Positions 52,224 to 61,183 of a DNA stretch of 64,000 nucleotides are shown here, piece after piece. How positions within the stretch are numbered: position 1 is the stretch's first letter; every line of letters begins with the position of its first letter. The notes below the pieces were generated by a model, which saw only the letters and a program-made list of their open reading frames with translations, did not search any database and was not told the origin of the DNA. The DNA is from Flavobacterium ranwuense (GTDB lineage Bacteria; Bacteroidota; Bacteroidia; Flavobacteriales; Flavobacteriaceae): the NCBI RefSeq assembly GCF_004349315.1, contig NZ_SMLH01000005.1:62001-126000 (forward strand), written 5' to 3'. Position numbers and translations under genes: made by a program.

Positions 52224-52349
52224 ATGGAACCACACCGAATAAAAACTAAAAAAAAAGAGGATTGGATTCAAAAAGATTTGGAGAGTAAAACTCCCAAATT
52301 AAGCAGTAAAATAGTGTTTATTCCCAGTCAGGATGAATTATTTTTCTAG
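52224..52349 (+). CDS. 41-residue ORF at the head of the retron
   Basis: ATG 52,224 to TAG 52,349 encodes a small Lys-rich protein: MEPHRIKTKKKEDWIQ, then SKIVFIPSQDELFF. It ends 15 bases before the candidate a1 arm. No family is recognised. The position is that of the small accessory genes or leader ORFs seen in some retron operons, so it could be an effector, a DNA-binding protein or a leader peptide. The ORF may also be chance. Confidence 0.4.
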   Translation: MEPHRIKTKKKEDWIQKDLESKTPKLSSKIVFIPSQDELFF

Positions 52350-52363
52350 TTCATTTCTCAAAG

Positions 52364-52528
52364 AAATTTGTTAGCCCAGGTTAACATCGGAGCCGTGAGT
52401 CACTGCTCTGTAATTGAATGTTCTTTCAAGCACCAGGTTTAAAAGATTCTCCGCAGAGCTCCAAACTTTTAAACCGGTATTCTTAATCGGGGTTAGGGAC
52501 AAAATAGTCCCTACTCCATTAACGATTT
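52364..52528 (+). ncRNA. Candidate retron msr-msd RNA
   Basis: The region directly before the reverse transcriptase folds well. 52,364-52,373 (AAATTTGTTA, a1) can pair with 52,520-52,528 (TAACGATTT, a2) with one bulge. TTA is followed by GC, so G52,374 would be the branching guanosine as in the Ec86 arrangement. Hairpins follow: CGGAGC...GCTCTG at 52,388-52,410 with inner GTG/CAC; TTGAA/TTCAA at 52,413-52,429; a 10-bp stem GGTTTAAAAG / CTTTTAAACC at 52,436-52,475; and TAGGGAC / GTCCCTA at 52,494-52,513. The first two would be msr, the last two the msd template. The assignment of arms is manual. Confidence 0.55.
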
Positions 52529-52535
52529 AAACGCT

Positions 52536-53597
52536 ATGGATTTTGCACAATACAAAGAAACATTTACAGACAAATCCCATAAAATAGGCTATTCCCTTCC
52601 TAATATTCAACGTTGTCTGGATTATGCCGAAGTTTTATTTTCACATGACGTACCGATTATTTACAATCCAACCCATTTATCGCTTTTGGTGGGATACAAA
52701 AAAGAATACTTAAAAAAAGCGGCTGTTTATCCCCGCTATTTTTACCGTGATTTTGAGATTGCAAAAAAAAATGGCACAAAACGACTTATTTCTGAGCCTC
52801 TCCCCAGTTTGAAAGAAATTCAGATCTGGATTTTGAGAAATATTCTCAATAAAGTTCCCATCAGCCCTTTTGCGAAAGCATACAAAACCAATGTAAGCCT
52901 TATTGAAAACCTGAAATTCCATAAAAATCAACCTAAAGTATTTACGTTGGACTTAGAAAATTTTTTCCAATCTATTACTATTAAATTAGTTGAAAAAGAG
53001 TTTCATCAATTGGGCTATTCAAAAATGGTATCGAGACTGCTTTCAAAATTGTGCACCCGAGACAAAACTTTGCCACAAGGCGCACCCACGAGTCCATATC
53101 TTTCGAATTTGATTTTAAAAGATGCCGATGCCCAGATTGCCGCCTACTGCAAACTGCATAAAATAAGATACACCCGTTATGCTGACGACATGAGCTTTTC
53201 CGGTGATTTTGACGAAAACAAGCTACTCCATAAAGTAATTGAAATTGTTGAAAAATTAAATCTTCGCATCAATAAAAACAAGACTAAACTCATGACGTCC
53301 AATACCCGTCAAACCGTCACAGGGATTGTGGTCAATGAAAAACCGCAGGTGGTATTCCACAAACGCAATGATTTGAGACAGGCCATGTATTATATCAAGA
53401 AATTTGGTATCGAGGAACACCGCGAATACAAAGAAATCAACCAGAAAAATTATCTCGAACATTTGTTAGGGAAAATCAATTTTGTGTTGCAAATAAATCC
53501 AAAAGACATCGAATTTTTAGAGTACAAATCTATATTGAAAGACCTAAAAAAGAAACAGGATTTAAAAGCTATGGAGGACGAATTATTACCAATATAA
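52536..53597 (+). CDS. Retron reverse transcriptase
   Basis: This product of 353 residues follows retron RT architecture throughout: YFYRDFEIAKKNGTKRLISEP (RT1), LDLENFFQSI (motif 3 with catalytic Asp), LPQGAPTSPYLSNLI at 179-193, YTRYADDMSFS with YADD at 215-218, and TVTGIVVN near 260, the VTG motif specific to retrons. It aligns by eye with the Ec86 enzyme over most of its length. It would prime from the 2'-OH of the branching G to make msDNA. There is no maturase or endonuclease domain, so it is not a group II intron. No effector gene follows; the next gene is yceI. Confidence 0.92.
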   Translation: MDFAQYKETFTDKSHKIGYSLPNIQRCLDYAEVLFSHDVPIIYNPTHLSLLVGYKKEYLKKAAVYPRYFYRDFEIAKKNGTKRLISEPLPSLKEIQIWILRNILNKVPISPFAKAYKTNVSLIENLKFHKNQPKVFTLDLENFFQSITIKLVEKEFHQLGYSKMVSRLLSKLCTRDKTLPQGAPTSPYLSNLILKDADAQIAAYCKLHKIRYTRYADDMSFSGDFDENKLLHKVIEIVEKLNLRINKNKTKLMTSNTRQTVTGIVVNEKPQVVFHKRNDLRQAMYYIKKFGIEEHREYKEINQKNYLEHLLGKINFVLQINPKDIEFLEYKSILKDLKKKQDLKAMEDELLPI

Positions 53598-53631
53598 TAA
53601 TTGAAAAACATTCCTGGAAAAAGAACCCTCT

Positions 53632-53660
53632 ATAAAAACTCTTTTCAGAGTTTTTATTAT
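53632..53660 (+). terminator. Terminator after the retron RT gene
   Basis: TAAAAACTCT and AGAGTTTTTA pair around TTTC, followed by a short T-rich run. Confidence 0.7.
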
Positions 53661-53856
53661 TTTTATAACTAACTGAAATAAAGCCATTTATTACTATTTT
53701 AATACCTGAAAATTAATTAAATTTGATAGATAAAAATGTCTAAAAATCACAATCATTTGTGCGATCTCTTTTATACATATTGATATTGATAAAAGCGAGA
53801 CTACAACCTTTGAACGTCTTTATAATATAACAAATAATTAAAAAAAGTAATACCTC

Positions 53857-54435
53857 ATGAAAAAAATAACAACAATTATCGCAACACTATTTTTCTCTAC
53901 TTTTCTATTGGCACAAACAACTTGGAAAGTAGATCCAATGCATTCAAAATTAGCTTTTAGCACTGGGCATATGGGTATCTCCGATATTTCCGGATTGTTC
54001 AAAACATTTGAGGCAACCGCTACAACTAGCAAAGCTGATTTTAGTAATGCCACATTTGAACTCTCAACTGATCTGGCCTCTATCGATACCGAAGTGGAAA
54101 TGCGGGATAATCATTTAAGAAGTGCCGATTTCTTTGACGTGGAAAAATACCCTAAAATGACTTTTAAAAGCATCTCCATAAAAAAAATAGGGAAAGAAAA
54201 AGGGAAATACAAACTTATGGGGACGCTCACACTGCACGGAATAACAAAGCCGATAACCCTCAATATGTGGTATCGAGGATCTGCAGAAAACCCACAATCT
54301 AAAACAATCTCAGCCGGTTTTCAATTTAGCGGAATTTTAAAGCGTTCTGATTTTAATATAGGAACAAAATTTCCTGCACCAATGATTAGTGATGAAGTCA
54401 AAATTAAAGCAGATTGTGAGTTCATTAAACAATAA
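53857..54435 (+). CDS. YceI-family periplasmic protein
   Basis: This product of 192 residues has a signal peptide (cleavage after LLA). The lipocalin-like YceI fold starts TTWKVDPMHSKLAFSTGHMGIS and shows RSADFFDVEKYPKMTF and GTLTLHGITKPITL. YceI proteins bind isoprenoid-type lipids and are induced by base or stress. It starts a further run of stress genes after the retron. Confidence 0.9.
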   Translation: MKKITTIIATLFFSTFLLAQTTWKVDPMHSKLAFSTGHMGISDISGLFKTFEATATTSKADFSNATFELSTDLASIDTEVEMRDNHLRSADFFDVEKYPKMTFKSISIKKIGKEKGKYKLMGTLTLHGITKPITLNMWYRGSAENPQSKTISAGFQFSGILKRSDFNIGTKFPAPMISDEVKIKADCEFIKQ

Positions 54436-54490
54436 ATAGCTTGGGTTAAAGTATTAATACAGACCAAAATTTATATAAAAAACAATCCAG

Positions 54491-55393
54491 ATGGCATTTA
54501 TAGACTATTACAAGATTCTTGAAGTGGATAAAAAGGCAACTGAAACCGAGATTAAAAAGGCGTATCGCAAACTGGCCAGAAAATACCATCCTGACTTAAA
54601 CCCCAACAATAAGGAAGCCGAAAGAAAATTCAAAGAAATCAATGAGGCCAATGAAGTATTGAGCCATGCCGAGAATCGTAAAAAATATGATGACTACGGT
54701 GAGAACTGGCAACATCCAGAGGAATTTGAGAAATCTAAACAACAACAGCAGTATCATAGAGGTGGTCAACAAGATGGTTTTGGTGGGTTCAGTGGCGGCG
54801 GTGGAGATTTTTCAGATTTTTTTGAATCTATGTTCGGTGGTAGCTCATCAGCAGGCGGAGGTCGTCGTAGGGCACCGTTTAAAGGGCAGGATTTTAATGC
54901 CGAACTGCATCTGGACCTAAAAGACGTATACACAACACACAAACGCACCTTGACTATTAACGGTAAAAACATTCGTATTACCATTCCTGCCGGAGTAGAA
55001 AATGGTCAGCAAATAAAAATCAGCGGACTTGGTGGTGAAGGCGCTGGCGGTGGCCCGAAAGGAGATTTGTACATCACTTTCACTATTGAAAACCATACTA
55101 ACTTCAAGTTAGACAAACACAACCTCTATTCCACTGTTACCTTAGATTTATTTACCGCGCTATTGGGTGGCGATATCACCGCAGATACTTTTGACGGAAA
55201 AGTAAAACTAACCGTAAAGACCGGAACCCAAAATGGAACAAAAGTAAAACTGAAAGGAAAAGGATTTCCAGTGTATAAAAAGGAAGGGGAATTTGGTGAT
55301 TTCTACATTACCTATCACATACAAATACCCACAAATCTTTCCGAAAAAGAAAAAGAATTATTTACGGAACTCGCTAAGTTAAGAACGTCATGA
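54491..55393 (+). CDS. cbpA: DnaJ-type co-chaperone CbpA
   Basis: This product of 300 residues has an N-terminal J domain with the HPD triad at residues 33-35, a Gly/Gln-rich linker ([20 protein letters not shown]) and a C-terminal substrate-binding pair of beta domains ([29 protein letters not shown]). The zinc-finger domain of DnaJ is absent, which defines the CbpA class. It stimulates DnaK ATPase. Its last codons overlap cbpM by four bases (ATGA). Confidence 0.93.
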   Translation: MAFIDYYKILEVDKKATETEIKKAYRKLARKYHPDLNPNNKEAERKFKEINEANEVLSHAENRKKYDDYGENWQHPEEFEKSKQQQQYHRGGQQDGFGGFSGGGGDFSDFFESMFGGSSSAGGGRRRAPFKGQDFNAELHLDLKDVYTTHKRTLTINGKNIRITIPAGVENGQQIKISGLGGEGAGGGPKGDLYITFTIENHTNFKLDKHNLYSTVTLDLFTALLGGDITADTFDGKVKLTVKTGTQNGTKVKLKGKGFPVYKKEGEFGDFYITYHIQIPTNLSEKEKELFTELAKLRTS

Positions 55394-55683
55394 ACATCGA
55401 AAACCTCATCGCTATACCTGCATTATGTACCCATTACAAAGTGGAATTCTCTTTTTTTAACAACCTCAGTGAAATGGGTTTACTCGAAATAAAAACTATC
55501 GAAGCAATGCAATATATCCATCCGGATGCAATCTTTGAAATAGAGAAAATGATACGCATCCATCAAGAATTACAGGTAAATACGGAAGGAATTGATGTGG
55601 TGTTTAATTTGCTCCAAAAAATAGAAGATTTGCAAAATGAGCTGATTTCCACTAAGAATAGATTGCGCTTATACGAAAGTTGA
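55390..55683 (+). CDS. cbpM: CbpM, modulator of CbpA
   Basis: This product of 97 residues is a MerR-like dimeric helical protein ([42 protein letters not shown]) of the CbpM family. It binds the J domain and inhibits CbpA. The ATGA overlap with cbpA shows translational coupling, as in other bacteria. Confidence 0.9.
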   Translation: MNIENLIAIPALCTHYKVEFSFFNNLSEMGLLEIKTIEAMQYIHPDAIFEIEKMIRIHQELQVNTEGIDVVFNLLQKIEDLQNELISTKNRLRLYES

Positions 55684-55731
55684 GATTTGATAATCCCAAT
55701 ATTCTTTTACTACCTATAAAAAGTAAAAAAT

Positions 55732-58314
55732 ATGAACTGGCACTTAATCCCTCTTTCGGAAATAGCTCAATTGCTAAATACTACTCCATCCGGAATTGAT
55801 GATGTAACGGCGTCAGAACGCTTGCGCAAATATGGGAAAAATCAAATTGAAGATAAAAAAAAGAAGACAATACTACAGATGCTTCTATGTCAGCTCTCTG
55901 ATTTCATGATTCTCATCCTTATTGCAGCAGCAATTATCTCCGGTATATTAGGTGATGTTACCGATACGATTATTATTCTTGCTATCATTATTATTAATGC
56001 CGTTGTTGGTTTTATCCAAGAGTATCGGGCTGAAAAAGCGATGGAAGCATTAAAAAATATGGTGGCAAACTATGCGCGTATTTTACGTGAAGGAAAAGCA
56101 ATGGATATTCCTGCTTCCAATCTCGTCCCTGGAGATGTAGTGGTACTCGAAGCGGGAAATGTTATTCCTGCCGATATCCGCTTTTTTGAAACCCATCAAA
56201 TAAAAGTAGATGAATCAGCGCTTACGGGTGAATCGAATAATGTAGAGAAAAATCCAGAGGAACTTCCTGAAGGGAATTATGCGCTTGGCGACCAAACCAA
56301 TATGGGATACAAAGGAACTTATGTTACCAATGGACGAGCGCTGGCTTATGTGGTAGCAACAGGAATGCATACTGAACTTGGACACATCGCAAAAATGATC
56401 CAAACCGATGAAACCACAACGCCCTTACAAAAAAGATTAGCTGCTTTTGGCAAACGGTTATCGGTAGTTATACTTATTATCTGTGCTATCATTTTTTTTA
56501 TTGGATGGTTGCGAGGAGAAACAGTTTTGACAATGCTGATTACGTCTATTTCACTTGCTGTTGCCGCCATTCCTGAGGCTTTACCTGCATTAGTAACCAT
56601 TGCACTTGCTTTTGGCGCCAAAAAATTAGCTAAAAATAATGCCCTCATCCGAAAATTACCGGCTGTGGAGACTTTGGGTTCCGTGACTTTCATCTGCTCT
56701 GATAAAACAGGAACTCTTACGCTGAATAAAATGACGGTGCAGGAAATTTTTGAAACTTCGGATAAAAAATACGAGGCTTTTTTTGCAGAAAAAAATGTAC
56801 TGCTACACACAATAGCTTTAAATAATGATGTTACAAAAGAGGAAAATGAAAAATGGCTGGGAGATTCAACTGAAGTCGCCTTGGTACAATATGCATTCGA
56901 TAAAAACTTAAACCGGACTGATTTAGAAGTAACATTTCCCCGAATTGCAGAATTGCCTTTCGATTCTAAAAGAAAGTGCATGACTACAATTCACCAAACC
57001 CAAAATTCTAATGGTGAAATTATAGTAATTACAAAAGGGGCTGTTGATGTATTGTTTCACAAATTGAATGATAATCAAAAATCTCTTATTCCTGAATTTG
57101 AACGTAAAGTCAACGAAATGGCTGAAAAAGGATATCGGGTTTTAGGTTACGCCATGAAAACGCTTCCTTCCTTACCCGAAAATCTGGACACCGATGAAAT
57201 AGAAACCGAATTAACCCTTATTGGGTTTGTAGGGATGATTGATCCACCTCGTGAGGAGGCAAAACAGGCGGTTTCTGAATGCATAGAAGCCGGTATTACT
57301 CCTGTTATGATTACTGGTGACCACAAACTAACTGCCAAGGCAATTGCCGAAAAACTGGGTATTATTGTCACGGATGACGACCTTGTTTTAACAGGGTCAG
57401 AACTGACTGCATTAACACAAAGTGAGTTTATAAAAATTGTCGAAAAAGTAAAAGTGTATGCACGTGTAAATCCGGAACAGAAACTAAGAATCATTACTGC
57501 ATTACAATCCAAAAATCATTTTGTGGCAATGACTGGCGATGGTGTGAATGATGCTCCGGCTCTAAAAAATGCTGACATAGGTATTGCCATGGGAATCAAC
57601 GGAACCGAAGTATCCAAAGAAGCCTCGCACATGATTTTATTAGATGATAACTTTGCCACCATTATTATTGCTGTTAAACATGGTAGAAAAATATTTGATA
57701 ACATCCTAAAATTTATTAAATACATAATGACAGGAAACTCTGGAGAAATATGGGCAATTTTTTTAGCTCCGTTCTTTGGTTTACCTATTCCGCTATTAGC
57801 CATACACATTCTCTGGATTAATCTGGTAACGGATGGTTTACCAGGATTAGCACTAGCCTCAGAGCCATCTGAAACAAATATTATGAAACGACCACCCAGA
57901 AATCCGAAGAAAAATATTTTTTCAAATGGAATGGCTTTACACATTTTATGGGTCGGATTTTTAATGGGTATCGTTACTATTGGGATGCAGGCTTATGCAA
58001 TACATAATGCCAATACACATTGGCAAACGATGGCTTTTACGGTACTTTGTTTTAGTCAGTTGGGACACGTAATGGTCATTCGGTCCAGTCGGGAATCCAT
58101 TTTTAAAATAGGCTTTTTTTCTAACAAACCTATGCTTGTCGCCTTATTGATAACTATTGTCCTTCAATTTATGGTTATTTATATGCCTTTCTTTAACGAA
58201 ATTTTTAAAACTCAACCCTTACCTTTATATGAATTGGGGCTAACATTGGCGGTATCAAGTATTGTATTTTGGTCTGGTGAAGCCGAAAAATGGATTAAAA
58301 ACAGGAACAAATAG
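55732..58314 (+). CDS. P-type Ca2+ ATPase-like cation pump
   Basis: This P-type ATPase has 860 residues. The actuator motif LTGES, the phosphorylated Asp324 in CSDKTGTLT, MITGDHKLTA and GDGVNDAPALK are all present. The N-terminal cation-ATPase domain and ten membrane segments fit type IIA/IIB (PMR1/SERCA-like). Motif PEALPALVTIALAFG in TM4 favours Ca2+ or Mn2+ transport. It sits between stress chaperones and the Mla operon. Confidence 0.92.
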   Translation: MNWHLIPLSEIAQLLNTTPSGIDDVTASERLRKYGKNQIEDKKKKTILQMLLCQLSDFMILILIAAAIISGILGDVTDTIIILAIIIINAVVGFIQEYRAEKAMEALKNMVANYARILREGKAMDIPASNLVPGDVVVLEAGNVIPADIRFFETHQIKVDESALTGESNNVEKNPEELPEGNYALGDQTNMGYKGTYVTNGRALAYVVATGMHTELGHIAKMIQTDETTTPLQKRLAAFGKRLSVVILIICAIIFFIGWLRGETVLTMLITSISLAVAAIPEALPALVTIALAFGAKKLAKNNALIRKLPAVETLGSVTFICSDKTGTLTLNKMTVQEIFETSDKKYEAFFAEKNVLLHTIALNNDVTKEENEKWLGDSTEVALVQYAFDKNLNRTDLEVTFPRIAELPFDSKRKCMTTIHQTQNSNGEIIVITKGAVDVLFHKLNDNQKSLIPEFERKVNEMAEKGYRVLGYAMKTLPSLPENLDTDEIETELTLIGFVGMIDPPREEAKQAVSECIEAGITPVMITGDHKLTAKAIAEKLGIIVTDDDLVLTGSELTALTQSEFIKIVEKVKVYARVNPEQKLRIITALQSKNHFVAMTGDGVNDAPALKNADIGIAMGINGTEVSKEASHMILLDDNFATIIIAVKHGRKIFDNILKFIKYIMTGNSGEIWAIFLAPFFGLPIPLLAIHILWINLVTDGLPGLALASEPSETNIMKRPPRNPKKNIFSNGMALHILWVGFLMGIVTIGMQAYAIHNANTHWQTMAFTVLCFSQLGHVMVIRSSRESIFKIGFFSNKPMLVALLITIVLQFMVIYMPFFNEIFKTQPLPLYELGLTLAVSSIVFWSGEAEKWIKNRNK

Positions 58315-58614
58315 ACTTCAATTACTTTTTAAACACTCTCTATTTCATAAGGATTTGTGTGATTTTTTTTTGAAAATAATTTGTGTTCCCTTTTTGAATT
58401 TTCTTTTCATTTTTATCAAAATTCCCTTTTTTAATTCCACGCTTAAAAATCAAAATAGAAATTACAATTTAAAAAACATCCTTATTCTTTTTTATATTTT
58501 TTTCGACAAAACCCTCAAAAAAATAGCCGAACAACATATTTAAATGCTGATAATCAGACAAATAATCGTATATTTGAGTAGCTTTTTTTCTATTAAAAAT
58601 TAATTCATTTACTA
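58315..58614. other. Intergenic region before the mla operon
   Basis: These 300 bases hold no supported gene. A -7 box TATATTTG at 58,569-58,576 probably drives the mlaE transcript with a leader of about 35 bases. Long A/T stretches dominate; no terminator for the ATPase gene is visible. Confidence 0.55.
58569..58576 (+). promoter_or_regulatory. -7 promoter box of the mla operon
   Basis: TATATTTG fits TAnnTTTG and lies 38 bases before mlaE. No -33 TTG is evident at the usual distance. Confidence 0.5.
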
Positions 58615-59397
58615 ATGAATAGTATTTTTAAAATAATCGAATTGTTTAAAACTTTTTTACTTGAAATTGGCGAACTCTCTTATTTTGCAGGTCGTTTTTT
58701 TAAAGAAGTTTTTAGGCATCCTACGGAGTTCAAAGAATTCCTTAGACAATGTTTTTATATGGGAAATCGTTCTTTGCTGCTTGTTGCTGTAACAGGATTT
58801 ATCATTGGTTTAGTCTTCACCTTACAATCTCGCCCCACGCTACAGGAATTTGGCGCCGTTTCCTGGATGCCGTCAATGGTCAGTATTTCACTTATTAGAG
58901 AAATTGGGCCTATTATCACGGCTCTAATTTGCGCAGGACGGATTGGTTCTGGAATTGGCGCTGAACTGGGTTCTATGAGAGTTACAGAACAAATAGATGC
59001 TATGGAAGTTTCCGGTACAAATCCTTTCAAGTATTTAGTGGTAACCCGCATATTAGCAACTACTTTCATGCTCCCTATTCTGGTATTTTTTGGAGATGCT
59101 ATTGCCATTTTTGGTTCTTTTTTAGTAGAAAATATAAAAGGGAATGTTTCTTTTTTATTGTATTACAATCAAGTTTTTGACGCCTTGGAATTTGGAGATT
59201 TAATCCCGGCAACCATTAAAACTTTCTTTTTTGGTTTTGCCATCGGTTTAGTGGGTTGTTTTAAAGGATATTATTGTAAAAAAGGAACTGCAGGTGTTGG
59301 TTTAGCGGCTAACTCAGCAGTGGTTTTTACCTCGATGCTATTATTTATTATTGACTTTATTGCTGTTTTTATTACTGATATTTTTTATGATTTATAA
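58615..59397 (+). CDS. mlaE: MlaE-family lipid ABC permease
   Basis: This inner-membrane permease of 260 residues belongs to a phospholipid/intermembrane-transport ABC system. Signature segments are GFIIGLVFTLQSRPTL, SLIREIGPIITALICAGRIGSGIGAELG and VTEQIDAMEVSG. It is the first gene of an mlaE-mlaF-mlaD operon, six bases before mlaF. The direction of lipid transport is not deducible. Confidence 0.93.
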   Translation: MNSIFKIIELFKTFLLEIGELSYFAGRFFKEVFRHPTEFKEFLRQCFYMGNRSLLLVAVTGFIIGLVFTLQSRPTLQEFGAVSWMPSMVSISLIREIGPIITALICAGRIGSGIGAELGSMRVTEQIDAMEVSGTNPFKYLVVTRILATTFMLPILVFFGDAIAIFGSFLVENIKGNVSFLLYYNQVFDALEFGDLIPATIKTFFFGFAIGLVGCFKGYYCKKGTAGVGLAANSAVVFTSMLLFIIDFIAVFITDIFYDL

Positions 59398-59403
59398 CTG
59401 ATT

Positions 59404-60156
59404 ATGAAGACATCTATACCAAATCCAAACCCAATTATAGAGATTAAAGACTTGAGAAAAAGCTATGGTGACAATCATGTTTTGGATGGTTTTAATATGG
59501 TTTTGAATGAAGGAGAAAATCTGGTTATCATGGGAAAATCAGGTTCTGGAAAATCAGTTATGATAAAGTGTCTTATTGGTTTAGAAGAACATGACAGTGG
59601 AACTGTTGTAATAATGGGAGAAGATATTAGTGAACTCGACCATTCAGCATTAGATGATCTTCGTACGGAAGTAGGCTTTCTTTTTCAGGGAAGCGCACTC
59701 TATGACTCGATGACCGTCAGAGAAAATTTGGAATTCCCTTTACGTCGCCACAAAAAAAAATTCGGCAAAATAAAGGACACCACTCCACTGGTTATGGAAG
59801 CATTGGGAAATGTAGGTCTGGCTCACACTATAAATTTAATGCCCGAAGAACTTTCGGGGGGAATGAAACGAAGGATTGCTTTGGCCAGAACTTTAATTCT
59901 ACAACCAAAAATCATTCTTTATGATGAACCAACTACTGGTTTAGACCCCATTACTGCAAAGGAAATTTTACTGTTAATGATGTCCATCCAGAAAAAATAC
60001 AACACTTCGGCAATTATCATTACACATGATGTGGATTGCGCCAGAATGATTTCGAACCGAATGATTTTATTGGTAGACGGTATCAATTATATCGAAGGAA
60101 CTTTTGAGGAACTATCAATTTCAACAGATCCTAAAGTACAAGCTTTTTTTAAATAA
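59404..60156 (+). CDS. mlaF: MlaF-family ABC ATPase
   Basis: This ATPase of 250 residues powers MlaE. Walker A is GKSGSGKS, the Q-loop VGFLFQGSALYDSMTV, signature LSGGMKRRIALAR, Walker B IILYDEPTTGLDP and the H-loop ITHDVD. It has the length and the ALYDSMTVREN segment typical of MlaF/Ttg2A. It is separated by eight bases from mlaD. Confidence 0.94.
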   Translation: MKTSIPNPNPIIEIKDLRKSYGDNHVLDGFNMVLNEGENLVIMGKSGSGKSVMIKCLIGLEEHDSGTVVIMGEDISELDHSALDDLRTEVGFLFQGSALYDSMTVRENLEFPLRRHKKKFGKIKDTTPLVMEALGNVGLAHTINLMPEELSGGMKRRIALARTLILQPKIILYDEPTTGLDPITAKEILLLMMSIQKKYNTSAIIITHDVDCARMISNRMILLVDGINYIEGTFEELSISTDPKVQAFFK

Positions 60157-60164
60157 GAATAGAT

Positions 60165-61163
60165 ATGGAGAAAACGACATCACAAAAACTGCGCCTTGGA
60201 CTTTTTGTAATCATCGGATTAATGCTATTTGTACTGGCAGTATATTTCATTGGCGATAAGCAAAAAATGTTTGGAAAAACCAATCATCTGAAAGCGGTAT
60301 TCAATAACGTAAGTGGATTACAACTAGGTAATAACGTACGGTATTCAGGGATAAATGTAGGCACTGTACGCAGAATAGAAATGATCAATGACTCTACCAT
60401 TAAAGTCGATATGCTGATTGAAAAAAACATTTTTCCTCACATTAAAAAAAATGCTATTGCCACTATAAGTTCAGATGGTTTGGTAGGTAATATGATTATA
60501 AATATTATCCCCGGCAAAGGGATGGAAGCTGCTGTGAACCCAGGAGATGAGATTCAATCCTTAAGCCGCATTCGTACGGATGATTTGCTGAATACCCTTG
60601 CTGTGACCAATAAAAACGCGGCGCTTCTTACCATTGATTTACTTAAAATTACACAGGAAATAAATGAAGGCAAAGGAACGGTGGGTTTATTGATTAAAGA
60701 TTCCTCTTTAGCCAATAACTTGAAAGAAACCATGCGATATCTAAAAATTACCGGACAAGGAACTACGGAGTCCGTGAAAAAATTAAACCGACTCATTTCT
60801 TCTTTAGAAAATAAAGATAATGTGATAGGTTTTTTGAAAGATACGGCTGTAGCCAATGATATGAAAGCGGTAGTTCGCAATTTAGATAAATCCAGTACTG
60901 AAATAAATAAAGTAGTAACCAATCTCAATTCGACAATTGCAAATATTAAAGATGGAAAAGGAGCTATAAACTACTTATCAAATAATCCGAAATTAGTTCA
61001 AAAAATAGACTCTACGATGACAAATATTAACGAAGCGAGTTCACGTTTGAATGAAAATATGGAAGCTTTAAAGCACAATTTTTTATTTCGGGGTTATTTT
61101 AAAAAACAGGAAAAAGCAAGAAATAAAGAACAGAAAAAAGAAGAACCGGATAAAAAGTATTGA
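60165..61163 (+). CDS. mlaD: MlaD/MCE-domain lipid-binding protein
   Basis: This product of 332 residues has an N-terminal transmembrane anchor (LRLGLFVIIGLMLFVLAVYFIG) and one MCE domain (LKAVFNNVSGLQLGNNVRYSGINVG ... GLVGNMIINIIPG). The long C-terminal helical region contains repeated LL/VL-type segments and ends in a Lys/Glu-rich tail. MCE proteins form hexameric rings that carry lipids across the periplasm. It is co-transcribed with mlaE and mlaF. No mlaB or mlaC is present. Confidence 0.91.
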   Translation: MEKTTSQKLRLGLFVIIGLMLFVLAVYFIGDKQKMFGKTNHLKAVFNNVSGLQLGNNVRYSGINVGTVRRIEMINDSTIKVDMLIEKNIFPHIKKNAIATISSDGLVGNMIINIIPGKGMEAAVNPGDEIQSLSRIRTDDLLNTLAVTNKNAALLTIDLLKITQEINEGKGTVGLLIKDSSLANNLKETMRYLKITGQGTTESVKKLNRLISSLENKDNVIGFLKDTAVANDMKAVVRNLDKSSTEINKVVTNLNSTIANIKDGKGAINYLSNNPKLVQKIDSTMTNINEASSRLNENMEALKHNFLFRGYFKKQEKARNKEQKKEEPDKKY

Positions 61164-61183
61164 GCAGCAAAAAATATTAAATC

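Noticed and set aside
605..53597. Four-helix-bundle protein plus reverse transcriptase as parts of a diversity-generating retroelement
   Set aside because: Avd of DGRs is a four-helix bundle, but the RT is 52 kb away and carries the retron YADD and VTG motifs; no template/variable repeat pair was seen.
52536..53597. Group II intron maturase
   Set aside because: No domain X/maturase or HNH region, no intron boundary motifs; length and motifs are retron-like.
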